Counted from the first letter of the stretch, positions 46,127 through 58,320 are shown. The stretch is 64,000 bases of DNA from Drechslera avenae (GCA_034640345.1 JAXRVH010000002.1:496001-560000); one strand, 5' to 3'. Notes: generated by a model not told the origin, from the sequence alone. Numbers and translations: made by a program.

Positions 46127-46844
46127 CTAGGCCATAGAACCACCCTCCATCGCCGTCGGCTCTTCTACACTGTTCCTTGGCTCACCTGATCGGTCCAACA
46201 AGGGCGAGTAGTCTTGGAGCCGTGCACCGATTTTGATGTTGCCGACCGAAAAACGTCTGTCCTGACACTGCGGGCACGACATGGGATAAGCCGAGCCGGG
46301 TTGGAGGGCATCCAATAGTTGATTAACAACAAAATATAGATGAATGAGACTGGGTGTGTTAGCAGTATCTGGACAAAATTGGTCATGGACAGCATACAAA
46401 TTGCAAATGAGGAAATTCGTGCAGTATGTGCCCAACATGATCATGCCGTCATCACAATCAGAACGTATAGTCATATTCACCCAATCCCTGCATAAGAGGT
46501 GGTAAGCTTTAATCGTCGAAAAACACCCAGATACTGGTTGCTTACAATATCAGACATACGAGAAGTGCAACGCCCAGCAGCACATCAAACACTAGATGAA
46601 CTGGAGTTCCTGTGAGTCCACTAGCCTGACATCCGCACTTCTTTTCGTTTGCGAGAAGGAGTGCTGAGAAAGCCGCTGAGAAGAATAGTGGGATAATGCC
46701 AATGGCAGGATTGACATCTCCCGAGCCGACACCTTGAATAAAGAGGAGAAGGAAGCCTGGCGGAAAGACGGCGAGAGAAATGGCGCGTAGCGTGTGATAT
46801 GTTGACTTTTTGAAAATGCTAAGGTTTAACAGTGGACCTGCCAT
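46127..46844 (-). CDS. multi-span membrane protein, unknown function, 2 exons
   Basis: Exons 46546-46844 and 46127-46487 join in frame (GTAAGC..GCAG, phase 2) to 219 residues. The start is the ATG at 46844; the longer frame begins with TTG. Hydrophobic segments are about 20-38 (ISLAVFPPGFLLLFIQGVG), 44-63 (AIGIIPLFFSAAFSALLLAN), 75-95 (VHLVFDVLLGVALLVCLIL) and about 110-130 (GMIMLGTYCTNFLICNLYA), so four spans are likely. The cytosolic-looking C-terminus contains CPQC. I do not recognise the family. The splice join restores the reading LILDWVNMT without a stop, which supports the model. Confidence 0.65.
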
Positions 46845-48221
46845 GGTCGTGGAAGTTTTCGAGCAATTGAGAGGTTGGGGATTAGAATGATTGATGGTTT
46901 GACTACTTTGCCACAATAACCCTGGTTGAACGATTCGGGATTACAATTTATACCGAAAAACGAAGACTGGTTGCATTACATGTGCCCTTCGGTGTTCAGA
47001 TCAGGCAGCAGCATCTAAGAACTTGGCGGGTGGCCTTGAAGGCAGTGCCTAACAGCGAGGCTGATTTCGTGGGAAAGATCGACATCCAAGTGTACGAACA
47101 AAAATAGACCGCAATGTCGCATGTCTGAAATAGCAATGTATTTCTAGTTGGTGTTCAAGAAAGTTTGTGCTCGCCTTAAATATCTGCTATTGTGCGATGT
47201 TGTAGACGACGTAGGCAGGTCCTGGATCAGAGACCATGCCGATACCGAATACATACAAGAGCTTGCAGAGAGAATATATTTACATGCCTTATCCTGGCCG
47301 TTTTGAAGATCTGCTCTTATGAATTCCGGCTCGAGGATTGCTTCTGACTGTTGCCAGGCGCCTGACATCTGTGTGGAGGCCGACCGGGCCCATAAGGCGA
47401 CCTGGCTAAGCAACTCGAAGACCGTGACTAAGTAGATACAATCCAGAATAGCGGTGAGCACTAATCAAAACCCGATCACTACCCCTCCCTACGCATTACA
47501 CCAGTAAACGTAAACGTACTTGCGTCGACCGAACCTTTTCCGATAACTTCTAGTCAAGCTTTGTAATCGAACCCTTTTCGCAAATTACATCCTGATCTTT
47601 AAGCCTGCGCCTTAATGGCGGAATGTCGTCTGATTCTCGACTTACTGAGATGCAAACTTTACGTCCCTAGCGAAGATGATCTGATTCATCAACTATGACT
47701 CCTTTCTATTCTCAAGAGTAATTCGTTATTCGTCAAAGCCTGCCCGGAGGCGCCACGGCTCTTCGTAGCCCATATCAGGCGCAGGGTCCGCAGGTGGGAG
47801 CGCGTCGGAAAAAAAACGGCCGGTTGCGTTACTCCCACTGTGCATTCCGATTTGCCAGGGAAAGGGCAGAGAAACCAAGGTGCTCATTCTTACCAATTAC
47901 TCCTCTAGCTATCTCAACATCGAACAGCTAGGTTACCACCTTTAGCTGCTCAGTTACAGACACAATCTGCTCAAAATTGTCGCGTAGTGGCAAACAGAAA
48001 TCCCTCTGGCTCATAAGCATAACGATAGATCATCTCCGCGGACTGGATTTTCGAGTAATTGCCGGATCCTGACACTTGAATCCAGGGATGTGGAATAGAA
48101 CAGATTATTCAGAAGGCGACAGGGGCGAAGGCTAGTCAAGACTAGCTGAGATATGGTCCCTAGTCTCTGTCCAGTCGTGGATATCGTACAAGCTCTGGAA
48201 GGGAAACAGGAGGGCACCCTC
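46845..48221. other. no supported gene
   Basis: A minus-strand frame at 47144-47461 (starting IYLVTVFELLSQVALWAR after a GTG) has plausible codon use but no start or domain. It could be a relic exon. Confidence 0.4.
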
Positions 48222-48371
48222 CTATAAAGACCTGATTGGAACATGAAGATTATAGATGGTGACACCAGTGGCGAGGACGAGAGCGAGGACCCGACTACTA
48301 AATCTGATGAGATGGAACAAGATAATGGCTGCAATGCGCTTCTTGTTTCCGATGGTGATGCTGAGTAGCAT
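48222..48371 (-). pseudogene. possible membrane-protein fragment
   Basis: An ATG at 48371 opens 49 codons with a hydrophobic core (RIAAIILFHLIRF and VLALVLATGVTIYNL) and ends at a TAG (48222). The same frame continues as EGALLFPFQSLYDIHDW for about 28 more codons. It may be a nonsense-mutated small gene or coincidence. Confidence 0.25.
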
Positions 48372-48419
48372 GGCTGAGATGCTGCATACGATTTTTCTTC
48401 GATATTTCCAGTAGGCCTC

Positions 48420-49211
48420 TCATCCTCCACCAGGCTTAGGTTTAGGCTTCAACGCTCCACCAAGGATAGCTGGATCTAACATCTTGGCTTCCGGTACCTC
48501 GACACCGCATCGCAACCACATGCTACTCCAAAGCGCACCGACAGCTCGCTCTTCCGGCATAAATACGACTGTATTCACATACGTCCGCGATGTGTTGTAG
48601 CAATTGGCCATGTTGAACAAAGACGCTTCGCAGTTGTCGCCCTTGGCCGAGAAAAACACGCCGCATCGCGCTTCGCTTGGGAGATTAATGCAAGTACCGT
48701 TTTTCCACGTTTCGATCGGTCGCGGAAGAAACGTTTTCGCCAACAGCTCGCCGCGACAGTGCTTGGGACCGCCCGCGCCTGAGTATGTGAGAGCCACAAT
48801 CGGAATTTGCGGGCTGGATGGAGGTCGAGGTATCGGTCTGACTGAAGGTTTAGGCGTAGGTTTGGGCCCCAAAACACCTTCATCGGCCCAGCCTGCACTC
48901 GATTTTGGCTGGGGGGTGGAGCCAATCATGCCTTCTGCACTGTCCATTGTTGACGAGGTTGCTAGTGCCACTCCAGGTATAACTTTGGTGCCATTGAGCA
49001 CATCGGTGCGGTCGAAATCCGTGCCATTCAAGAGCCCCTTCTGCGCAACCAGATCGTCGTTCTCCGGAAGTCGTGCGGCCTGCGCAAGACTGATTTGTAT
49101 AACTTGTGGTACTGCTCCTCGGATTTCAATGGAGGTTGCTAGCGATAGTGCGATTACGAGGAGGAGGGACACGGAGGATGCGATGAGGACGATTCGCTGC
49201 GTAAATGTCAT
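48420..49211 (-). CDS. type II membrane or secreted protein, unknown
   Basis: Single exon, 263 residues. An N-terminal hydrophobic segment (about 6-27, RIVLIASSVSLLLVIALSLA) is followed by a linker with NGT glycosylation sequons, a Pro/Lys-rich stretch (PKPTPKPSVRPIPRPP), and a compact C-terminal domain with paired cysteines (KHCRGE, GTCINL, ARCGVF, DNCEAS, ANCYN, LRCGVE). It ends in a Pro/Lys/Gly-rich tail. The hydrophobic segment sits too close to the N-terminus to separate anchor from signal peptide. No known domain was recognised. The short proline-rich spacer suggests a surface-exposed Cys-rich head. Confidence 0.65.
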   Translation of the reverse strand: MTFTQRIVLIASSVSLLLVIALSLATSIEIRGAVPQVIQISLAQAARLPENDDLVAQKGLLNGTDFDRTDVLNGTKVIPGVALATSSTMDSAEGMIGSTPQPKSSAGWADEGVLGPKPTPKPSVRPIPRPPSSPQIPIVALTYSGAGGPKHCRGELLAKTFLPRPIETWKNGTCINLPSEARCGVFFSAKGDNCEASLFNMANCYNTSRTYVNTVVFMPEERAVGALWSSMWLRCGVEVPEAKMLDPAILGGALKPKPKPGGG

Positions 49212-49704
49212 AATGGTGATGATGATGACATTTGCATAAACTGATTATTTTTCAAGAACAAAGATTAAGTTGGGGAAGAAGACGCGATAGAAATCGAAGT
49301 TCAAGGATGTTGCCAAGGAACCACTGGGGCGCGGGTGTTGCACTACGCGTTTCATCCCCACGCTTGCCTCAAACACGCCTTGTATCCTTCATTCTGAGGA
49401 TCCGACATTTGTTGTGGTCTAATTCTGATACTAACTAGTTAATATCCGGCGCTTTCTTGCTTCAATTCTCCCCCACCATGAACTCCTCTTCGCCATTCCA
49501 AGTTCTTATAGTCTGGGAGCAGAAGACATTGATGGATAGCGCTTTCCAGTGTTGGTATTTCATGGACGTTGTTATTTGATGTTGGAGCGCGAGCAATGTT
49601 TCATGGACGAGACTCGCCCATTAATATTGGAATGACGAGGGTCATCAACTAACTCATACTTCTAAAGATCAATTTGTATGCAGGAATCCATTACATCCAA
49701 CTAC
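49212..49704. other. no gene seen
   Basis: Intergenic sequence upstream of the minus-strand membrane protein and downstream of the MDR gene. Confidence 0.5.
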
Positions 49705-50799
49705 CTAAGCAGTCTCATCAACAGCCTTCTCCTCAGCCTTATCCTGTGGCACCCTGACCACAACCTTTCCCTTCGCCCTACCCGTCTTCAACTTCTCAAA
49801 CGCCTTGGGTGCATCCTCCCATTCAAACACACTATCCAGCACTCCCTTCAACTTGCCCTCCTTAAACCACTCAGCAAGCTGCGCCAGCTCATCCGCCGAC
49901 GGCTTCGTCATCAGCATCTGATAGGGCCTCTTGCCACCACCAAGGAAGCCCGGAAGAAGCATGTTACCACCGACCGTCTTCAAGCTTCCAAGGCTTATCG
50001 TCGAGCCGATCTGAACGAACTTGCCAGTTGGAAGAAGAAAAGCAGATGCAGCTTTGTAGAGGTTGGCCGGCGTCCCGATGTTGTCAACGACAAGGCTGAA
50101 AATCTGGCCCTTGGAAGAGAGCGTTTCGACCACATCGCTAGCCTTGTAGTCAATGACGTCGTCAGCGCCTAGACTCTTGCAGAACTCGACGTTGGGCGTT
50201 GAGCAAGTAGTCGTAACGTGACAACCCAGCGCCTTTGCGATTTGGATGCCGTAGACACCAGTACCACCCGAGCCACCGTTGATGAAAACTTTGTCGCCGT
50301 TCTTGACGTTTGGCGCAATGGCTTGGTACCTATGCATACAGTTAGCATACAACTTCCTCAACCCTTTTTGGTCTAATCTTTACTCAGTCAACCCCGCAAT
50401 CCCCACACCAGCCGCATCCTCCACCTTTACCCCCTCGGGCAATCGCGTCAACATATTCTTCTCCACAACCACATACTGAGCCAGCGTGCCGCCTGTCAGC
50501 GCGCCAACCTTTGAGCCAAACACAAACTCGCCAATCTGGAAAGAATCCACTTTCTTCCCCACCTTGGCCACTTTGCCGCAAAAGTCTGCGCCGGGAGTGA
50601 TGTTGGTACCAATGAGACGCAGTGGCATGGGGCCTTCGGTGACTTTATGGTCGACGGGGTTGAGGGCCATGGCGTGCACTTGAACAAGGATTTGCTCATC
50701 GAAGAGAGCAGGTTGTGGTGCTGCATCATTTTGTTGCAGGTTTTTCTCAATGCCGCCTTTGGTGCTGTTGTACTGCCATGCTTTCATTGTGGAAGCCAT
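49705..50799 (-). CDS. MDR-family quinone oxidoreductase-like enzyme, 2 exons
   Basis: Exons 50384-50799 and 49705-50329 join in frame (54-nt intron, GTAAAG..TAG) to 346 residues. It has the medium-chain reductase layout: a GroES-like N-terminal domain with HAMALNPVDHKVTEG and GADFCGKVAKVG, then a Rossmann domain with GGSGGTGVYGIQIAKALG. The catalytic zinc ligands of classic alcohol dehydrogenases are missing, as in the zeta-crystallin/NADPH:quinone reductase branch. Substrate is unknown. The C-terminus is charged (KAEEKAVDE). The splice join restores the segment GLTEYQAIAPN expected between the two domains. Confidence 0.87.
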
Positions 50800-51427
50800 T
50801 GCGATGTTAGAGTATGGATGTGCTGGTGTTTTCTATCTCTTATGGGGTGTAGAGTGGTCCGGTGCAGGACTGTTCTTTGTTATCTTTTAGCGGATGGCAG
50901 CGGATAACGTGCGTATATATTACATAACCAAAGGTGCGCCTAGATATAGTACAAGCTAACTTAGGTAGGTAATCTAATATAACTTTTAGTAACTAGTTAA
51001 AGGTAGAGCAAAAAACATCTATCATATAAAACCTTATTATAGTCAAGTACATTAAGATAGGAAGCTTGAGAGCGATGTATAACAGAGAAGCCGTGTCTCG
51101 CCGTTGCGGGCTATCCTCGGTGCGGGACAAGAGCAGAGCTGGTTGAGCGCGCACGCTTTCATACCGGTAGCCTGAGGGATTGGTGTAACTGTGTACGTAG
51201 TGGTAGATTCAGAGAGTTAAAGTCCGGATATAACAAAGCTAAGCCGAAAATAATCAAACTGTTCATTACCTCGCCATCTTGGGACAGTTTCGCCCAGCAT
51301 TCAACGTAGATCGAACAGAGCACTGCCTTAACGATTCTAACCGTTCGCCGTCTACTTACCTAAACTCATCTTCGACTTTATCTCCACGACTGTCTGTCGT
51401 AACATCCAACACACTTTCGACGACTCT
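50800..51427. other. upstream region with a short TA-rich block
   Basis: TA-rich DNA at about 50910-51060 resembles the degenerate blocks elsewhere in the window. No coding exon seen. Confidence 0.5.
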
Positions 51428-51749
51428 ATGATGGCAATGCCCTACAGTTATGATACACTAAGCGCTGAGGGCGCTGCACCAGGGCGGGATCAATTTATGG
51501 TGAGCTTTTCTACCGCGTCGCCGTAGAGGTGTGTCTGATGTTCAAGCTCAGAGCTTTGTTTTCTCACCAACTCGCGCACCCCCGGTACACCGCCGCAAGC
51601 TGGCTAACCTTGCCCGCCAGTTCTCTGCCCTAGTGTGCGTGCGGGCGGCGGGTGAGGATCGAGAATGTCGCGTAGACCGCGGGGAGGAGTGCTTGGATAT
51701 GAGGTGGGAGGTAATGGGTGACATTGACAAGAATATTGGCGTACTTTAA
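51428..51749 (+). CDS. small two-exon protein, unknown
   Basis: Possible gene: exon 51428-51499 (24 codons from ATG, MMAMPYSYDTLSAEG) and exon 51552-51749, joined in phase 0 across a 52-nt intron with GTGAGC and CTCAG ends. The product is 89 residues, basic in the middle (HRRKLANLARQF) and acidic near the end, with no signal peptide or domain recognised. The clean phase and splice sites favour a real gene; short length and lack of a known family count against. Confidence 0.35.
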
Positions 51750-52052
51750 CACAGTGTTATGAAACTGTGGGCTCTTCTTGGTCAGGCGGCAGCATCGCGG
51801 ACGCCTCTGTTGCGTCTCAAATTTTCGCAGTCTCGAACAGTCTGGGATAGTATCCGGACCCTGAGCATCGTTAGTGGGAGAAAGAGTTGAATGCTTCAGC
51901 GAAAGTAAGGGCAGGGTAGATATATATGCAGGCTGCGGGCGCTTGTGACTTTGGCTGATCTTTGTTATAGAGTAATGCGACGATGCGTACCGAGAATGCT
52001 TACACAGTCTGCTATACTTCACTTCATATGGCGGGGCAGCAACAGAAGCTGC
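51750..52052. other. no gene seen
   Basis: Short intergenic stretch beside the broken kinase-like gene. Confidence 0.4.
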
Positions 52053-52921
52053 TCATGATTTGACAACCCAAACGATCTTTCCTGGCACCTGGCTAGCTTC
52101 CAACTTCTTGGAGCACATTACAAGTTCGATAATCATCTTATCCGATTCCGCTTCCTGTCTCCAGCACAGTGCAATGATATCTGCGAAGGGTACTTCGCTC
52201 AGTTCCAGAAACACTCCATCCTCGTACAGTTTCTCCACCTGATTTTCGTCAGTCAGCTCTTCGTACGGCTCGTGCCAATGACGATAAAGTAGATTGTCGA
52301 GCCTAAAGCGAAGAGGTCCTCTTTGACTATTATCCCACCCAAGTTTAGCAGCCTATGTCTCACTCCAAGGACGATCGTGGCCTGCGAGCCATCCAAGGAA
52401 GATCCGCTAAGATCACAGATCTTGAAGCTAAGATCGACATCGAGCAGGAAATTGTGCGGCCCGACATCACCCTGAATAACGTTGTGCAAGTGTAGAAGCT
52501 CAACGCCCTCAGTGGCCTCCCTCACCCACTGTTGCCTCTGGGATGGCAATATCTCCTGCCCATGCTTCTGAACGTGTGCCTTGAGATTGCCATTAGGCAT
52601 ATATCCAAACGTCAAGGTATGGCTGACAGGGTCCCAGTGTTTGAATTGTACCAGTCGGGGATGTACTCCAAGTCTCTCATATATCTGCGCCTCGATCGCC
52701 ATCTCTTGCCTGCAGTCTGCTGCCGTGGGACGCCCCATCCAAGGAGACTTGACCACATCTCCCGAATCAAGACGTTCTACAAGTCCCGTTGCTCCCCCGC
52801 TCAGGAACTCACCCTTCCCCTCGATAATATTGACGGTGGAGCCCTGAGGCTAGACATCGGTTTCGCTGCTCAGTTCGTGTGGGCTCGTGTGGCCGCAGGC
52901 TGCAAGTGCAAATTCATGTAA
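52053..52921 (-). pseudogene. fungal protein kinase-like gene, frameshifted
   Basis: Minus-strand kinase-like sequence. It shows a glycine loop (FLSGGATGLVERL), the VVKSPW strand, a catalytic loop reading VIQGDVGPHNFLLD (His of the HRD-type motif replaced by Gln, Asp and Asn kept), and DLSG in place of DFG. Two lesions are visible. A TAG at 52850-52852 lies before PQGSTVNII in otherwise coding-like sequence. A one-base loss at about 52268, where GTSR should read GTSPYEEL, makes the frame end at 52253; the remainder (QVEKLYEDGVFLELSEVPF) continues in the next frame to 52053. Lack of HRD/DFG consensus may be normal for this fungal family. Unless these are sequencing errors, the gene is dead. 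Confidence 0.65.
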
Positions 52922-53480
52922 AGGTTAGCCTACCAAAGACAATGATAGAAAACTTTCCGAGGAAACTCCAAACCTGGCGAACTTGCTGCCTTCGGGGTCA
53001 TTTTTTCGATATTGTTCCACAGTTTACAGAAAATATGAGCGAAGTGCAGAAGATGGTGACAGGTGTATTTGATGCTATATGAGCAATTGTTCCCTGGAAC
53101 GCAAAGTCAGGATAGTGGTAGGGAACGAAAGCAGAACGCAGCTCAGTATGTACCAGTGAGAGCAAACCGGTGCAATACGATACAGACAATAAAACTCGAC
53201 ACGTTGCTATTTACAGACTGGAGTCTACATCCTAGCGGACAACAACTACCCATACCTACCTGCGTGCGCCATGACTCGTATTGAGCGGGGTAGTAGGAAA
53301 CACCAACTCGTGTACATGAAGTCATGATGACTGGTTTGCGCGCCCTACAGGACTATACGCACGTGATAGCGACACTTGACTTGGATGCGTAGAGACGGGA
53401 AGGTTATTATACAGCATTGCATTTCCCGATTCTAACTACGTAAATATTCCGAGTTTTGCAACAAATCCCCATCCATCAAC
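52922..53480. other. no gene seen
   Basis: Between the kinase relic and the phosphatase 3' end. Confidence 0.5.
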
Positions 53481-55777
53481 TCAGACATAGGTAACAAACA
53501 TCTTCTCAAACCCAGTAACGTTCCAAGTCCCAGTGACCGTATCAAGGGTCAAATTCGTTGGAATCGTGGGACCACGTTGGAGCGCACCACTCTCGACGTG
53601 CCCGTTCGTCGCAACAATCGTCCCGTTCGACCTCTCTAGGTGGTTCGCGCCAGCCTTGACCGTAAAATTGGCCAAGCTGATATCGAAGGGATTACGAGCT
53701 GCTACTGAAGGAGAGCCTGTGTGGGGTTAGCTTGTGCGACAAGGCCACTGCTGAAGGAATGATACGGCAACTCACCAAAGTATTGAGCGTTCAATTCCTC
53801 GGGAGAAATGTGCAGCTCGTAATAGCCTCTGTAGTAGCCTTCGGTCCATTGAAGCTCCCTATTATCGCGCACAAGAGCTGCAGAACGATCGCTTGAGTTG
53901 GCAATAGATCTGCCTGCGCCGTATCCGCTAGAGGAAACGGCAGTGCCAGCAAACTCAACACCGATAGCGCCAGCACCGGTAGCTTGGTCGTAGGGGGTCT
54001 CATCAAGCCAAACAAGATCGGAAACCCAGTTAGCATGCGAATCACCAGCCAGGAATGCGGTGTTGGGAATTTCGTTGCTGTAGAGATGATGAAGGGTACG
54101 GTTGCGGTTCGCTGTGTAACCCTTGTCAATGTCAGTGACAGTTCAACTCATAGTCTGATTACGATACTCACATCCCATTGATCAGCGTTCAACCAGTTAT
54201 CGTAGACCGCGCTGTTGTTCATTCGCGAGAAGATGATTTGATTACCAATGATTCTCCACGTAGCCCCACGCTCGTGGGATTTGGAGAGCTGGTTGTAAAA
54301 CCAGTTCTCTTGGAGGCTTCCCATCAACGAACGACTGGCATCGTCCTTGAGATCTTCAATGTAGTCATCGTTCCAGTCAAGCGTCGTGATAGACCGGTCA
54401 TAGTTGCGTGTGTCGAGCATGATGAGGTCAAAGAGCTTTCCCATATTGAAATTACGCCAGATCCGAAGATTGTCGTCCATGTCGACCTGGCGAATACTGT
54501 ACTGGACATCAGCATAGTCAAGATCTTTTGTAGTGAGATACCCACGGCATCCATTCGAAGTAAGCTCGCACGGCGTTCATTTTTCTCGAGTCGACACTAA
54601 CGCCGCCGTATTTCAAAAAACTCTGTTCAGTGTTGTTCATATTGCTGGAGAGATTAGACCTGCTACTGAAAAACATTGAGACCTATCACCTGAAGCCGTC
54701 ACGGTATCCATTGTTTGCAACTTCTGTTGATGCGTTAGTCTATTTCAGACTCAGAAAAGTGTAGCTGAGTGTACCATGATCGTCCCACGTTGGGATCCAT
54801 GCAAAGTCTTGGTGTGCGAGACGAAGGTCGGGGTCGCTGCGATATTGTCCGATCCGAGTTCGGTAATCTTTAGGTCTTTTCAGCTTATGTTATCCTCTCC
54901 GAACTAAGGACCACAAACCGTAGAGGGTGACAATCTCCCTGGCAGGATTAGTAGCCCTGGGATCTTGTCCCAGCTTGCCTTTGGCAGATTCATATATGTA
55001 GTCGCCAAGATGCACCTATGCAAATCGATCAGGGATGTTGAGTTTGATCGTGTTTCAAAACCTACGAAAAAATCTACGTTGTCTTTTCTGGCAGCGTTTC
55101 CGTAGGCGTTAAAGTACCCGTTTTGCCAGTTAGAGCATGAGAAGACGGCAAGACTAATTTTTGACACCTCATCATTCTCATTGGGACTCGTCTTGGTTCT
55201 GCCGAGGGGGCTCATGTTAAAGCTGTTGCAAACATTGAATTGGTAGTAGTATTGGGTGAGTGGTGTCAGATTCTTGGCTTCAATCTTATTTGAGGGTCAG
55301 CATACCAGAAACAGCTCAGTCGGGCATTGTTACCTTGACAGTAAAATCGATATCGGACGTAGTGTATGCTTGTCCATGGTCGACAACGCTCGTGAAGTTG
55401 CTGTCAGTACCGACGCGATAGTCGACGCAGATGGGATTTGGTGAAGCCTTGATGTACTTTTCTGTCTCGTGGTTGTAGAAAGCTACGTTTCCCCTCACCG
55501 TTATATTCGACCGGTCGTTTTCGGATGATGGCGCAATGCGCGTCCAGAGGATAACCGAGTCAGGGTAGGGGTCCCCAGATGCGACGCCATGTGTGAATTT
55601 CAGCTGTGCAGGGTCCCAAGGAGTGGCGCGCTTGACGAGACTTCTCTTTGCGACTTTAGGCACATCAATACCAAGGCTTTGGTGCCGACTTGAGGGCGAA
55701 TGATAGTTCAGGTTGCCCTCGAAGGATGCATATGCGAACGAGGCTAGAGGAGCTGCTGCGAGTAGTACTGAAAGCAT
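53481..55777 (-). CDS. PhoD-like alkaline phosphatase, 9 exons
   Basis: Exons (minus): 55334-55777, 55066-55284, 54919-55015, 54775-54867, 54690-54723, 54546-54644, 54172-54496, 53776-54121 and 53481-53716. All join in frame to 630 residues. A signal peptide (MLSVLLAAAPLASFAYA) directs secretion. PhoD features are HGVASGDPYPDSVILWTR in the N-terminal Fn3-like part, SCSNWQNGYFNAY, the metal-binding HLGDYIYE and WDDHEVANNGY, MLDTRNYDR, and the late AGDSHANWVSDL. The family are extracellular Ca/Fe-dependent phosphodiesterase/monoesterases used in phosphate scavenging. All splice sites have GT..AG ends; the third donor (GTTTGT) is weak. The intact frame across nine exons argues that this gene is functional. 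Confidence 0.92.
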
Positions 55778-56849
55778 CCTGAGAAAGGTGAACTATTTGT
55801 GGTAGCCAATTTCAGATTTCATAGTAGAGTCCGAATCTACTTATATACCACTATTGGCGCTTGGACATGCTGTTATCATTGTACAATCGCATAAGCCTTC
55901 TGTGCCTCTTAGGGTTATACTACGACATCTTGCTGATAGTACTAACCCATCTGGCCTTCGGTACGAACTCGACGGTATTTGTAGCCAATAGTAAGTAGCA
56001 TATTGTCAGTGTGTAGAGGAGCGCTTGTCGGCAGCGGACGGCGACATATGCACGATGTGCATGTGCGGACGAGTTAGCTTGAGATTGGTCGAGCGCATCC
56101 TCATCCCGCATCTCACCCGGGCCCACTGTGGGTACACTCTACGCGACTTTCATTTGATAGAGAGCACTGAAGCTTAGGAAAAAGGTGACGCTGCCGAAGC
56201 ACGACGTTTTCTGTTCGATGACGGACGAAACAATCCGTGGCTGTAATGGGGTGGTATTGGTTCGGTATTCGGTTGCGCTGCCAATCCTTCCGGTCAATGC
56301 TCGATATCCCCGTTAACCTAACACTAAATTCCTAGCCTAAGGCAGAAGTTCTTTCGTATGATTTGGTTTTTGTGATGATATTATCAAGATGAAGGAAGGC
56401 ATTTGCTAGTTGTCTAGCGTGTTGTCTGTGCTTCGCTTGTGCAGCTCAAGGAAGCCGCACGCCGCCACTTTCTCGACAGATCCGTCTTCCGTCTTCCGTC
56501 GTTCATGTTCATTTCCCATCATACCAGCTGATACCATCGGCTTAGTTGACACTATATTATATATCGAGGCTATTCGCTGCCTTTCTATACTGTCAACAAG
56601 CTCAACACGTACTTTGTCGCCCTACATATTTGACATTAATCTGAAGACGGCTAAACGAGCATGTATTTTGCAGAGTATTTATGATGACCGTGTGTCTTGT
56701 CTACCGGTCATAAACTCTGATGTTGTTACAGTGAAGGAGCTCTTATGACCTGTGTGTATCCACACAAAACATGACTCTTTCAGAAAGGGATTCCGACCAA
56801 TATTTTCTACATGGTCCCACCACTAACAGATACAACAGTGCAAATTGCT
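55778..56849. other. no supported gene
   Basis: A 63-codon minus-strand frame (ends 55920) and a plus-strand frame at 56410-56748 have no domains. Probably intergenic. Confidence 0.45.
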
Positions 56850-57928
56850 TTATTCGACCTTGTATACAAGTTTCACGCCGGATACCTTGCCATCCTTCAA
56901 ATCACGGAGACCTTGCGATACACCAGCCAACCCGTTTCGCACCTCGACTGGATGCGTCTTAATTTTGCCGCTATTCAGCCAGTCTTCAGCTTGCTGCCAA
57001 AACTTGACACCGAATTCGTAGTCAGCTTGGTTAGCATCGCGTTTTTCGTCATACTTCTCGCCAAGTGCTGTGTAGGCAAGAGTGAATTTTGTCTTGACAT
57101 CATCCCTCGGGTAGTTCCCCACTGGCAGGAGCGCAGACATGTGGCCGCCACTAGAACCGATGGCTGCAGCGGTGATGTTGAAAGAATCGCCTTCGGAAAT
57201 ACAGTCGAATACAAGCTTGAGCTTATTGTTTGTCGCCCTACGAATCTTGGCACCCACATCTGCCTCGTTGTAGTCGAAAACTTGGTCGGCGCCTAGTTTA
57301 CGGAGGAGGTCAAAGTTGCGTGGGGAGGAGGTGGTAATAACTTCACAGCCAGATTGCTTCGCAAATTGGATGGCTAATGTACCTGTTGCGGTAGATCCAC
57401 CATAGATCATAACCTGGGTAGGCTCTTGTACCTTGGCTGGGGGAAGTGGCAGGCCAAGCTCCTGATACAATCCCTGGGCGACTGTGGTAAGTCCGACACC
57501 CAAGGTTGCAGCATCCTCGAAAGACATGTCTTTGGGAATTTTTGTGTTGATGCCGGCTTTGGCCTTGACATGTTCGGCAAAAGCGCCATTTGAATGGTCT
57601 GCTGGGTCGCCTGGGAAACATTAGCAAGCATTCCATGACAGGGCCAATGCATCAGCTTACCTCCACGAACGAAGCCAGCGATTCGGTCTCCAACCTGGTA
57701 GGTGTTCACGCCTTTTCCAACTTCCTCAACTACACCAGCATAGTCGCAACCGGCAATAGCGCCCGGCGCCGGCGACCTTTCGATGCTCTTCCAATCAGTC
57801 GGGTTCAGTGCTACAGCTTTGGTTTTGACAAGAAGCCAATTGTCGCTTGGAAGTTTGGGTAGAGGAACGTCATTTCGCAACTCAGCAACGCCTTTTGAGA
57901 CATGGACGACAGCTTTTTGTGTAGACAT
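56850..57928 (-). CDS. MDR-family zinc-binding-type dehydrogenase (trans-ER/toxD-like), 2 exons
   Basis: Exons 57661-57928 and 56850-57610 join in frame (50-nt intron, GTAAGC, GCTAAT, CCCAG) to 342 residues. The GroES-like domain has VKTKAVALNPTDWK and GCDYAGVVEEVG, and the nucleotide-binding domain IYGGSTATGTLAIQFAKQSG. Family relatives include enoyl reductases that work in trans with PKSs (toxD/LovC-like), but also many stand-alone reductases; the PKS here lies 11 kb away, so a link is speculative. An in-frame ATG 25 codons upstream (58003) would add a Ser/Arg/Lys-rich, acid-free extension (MLNVLKSIPKAS..) resembling a mitochondrial presequence. Two start sites could give two locations. Confidence 0.87.
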
Positions 57929-58003
57929 GGTTGATATATAGATTGAGCGCGTAAGTCTTAGATACGTCGAGGCTTTTGGGATGGATTTCAATACGTTCAA
58001 CAT

Positions 58004-58320
58004 AGCAGCAATGTTACATGATATACTTTTTTTTCTGTGGTATACTAGTACTCGATTTATAATAGAACTTCTGCGTCATCTACGCGGTTTACAAATCGAC
58101 TCGGGCAAAGTGGGGAATAATACTACGGCTATGGAGTAGCTGTACGTAGCCGACGATATGCGGGCGAATGGCCCAAGCTCGCTAAACATTCGCGCAAGGG
58201 TCCAGCATCGCGTCTCCATGGACAAGATCTTTACGCGTAGGTTGACCACAACCCCTCCCCCCTCCAGTGTACCACCGAATTTGAACCTCAAACATAGTTA
58301 CCGATCCCTGAACGAAAACA
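58004..58320. promoter_or_regulatory. divergent promoter, MDR gene and MED7
   Basis: 317 bases between divergent start codons. No further gene fits here. Confidence 0.5.
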
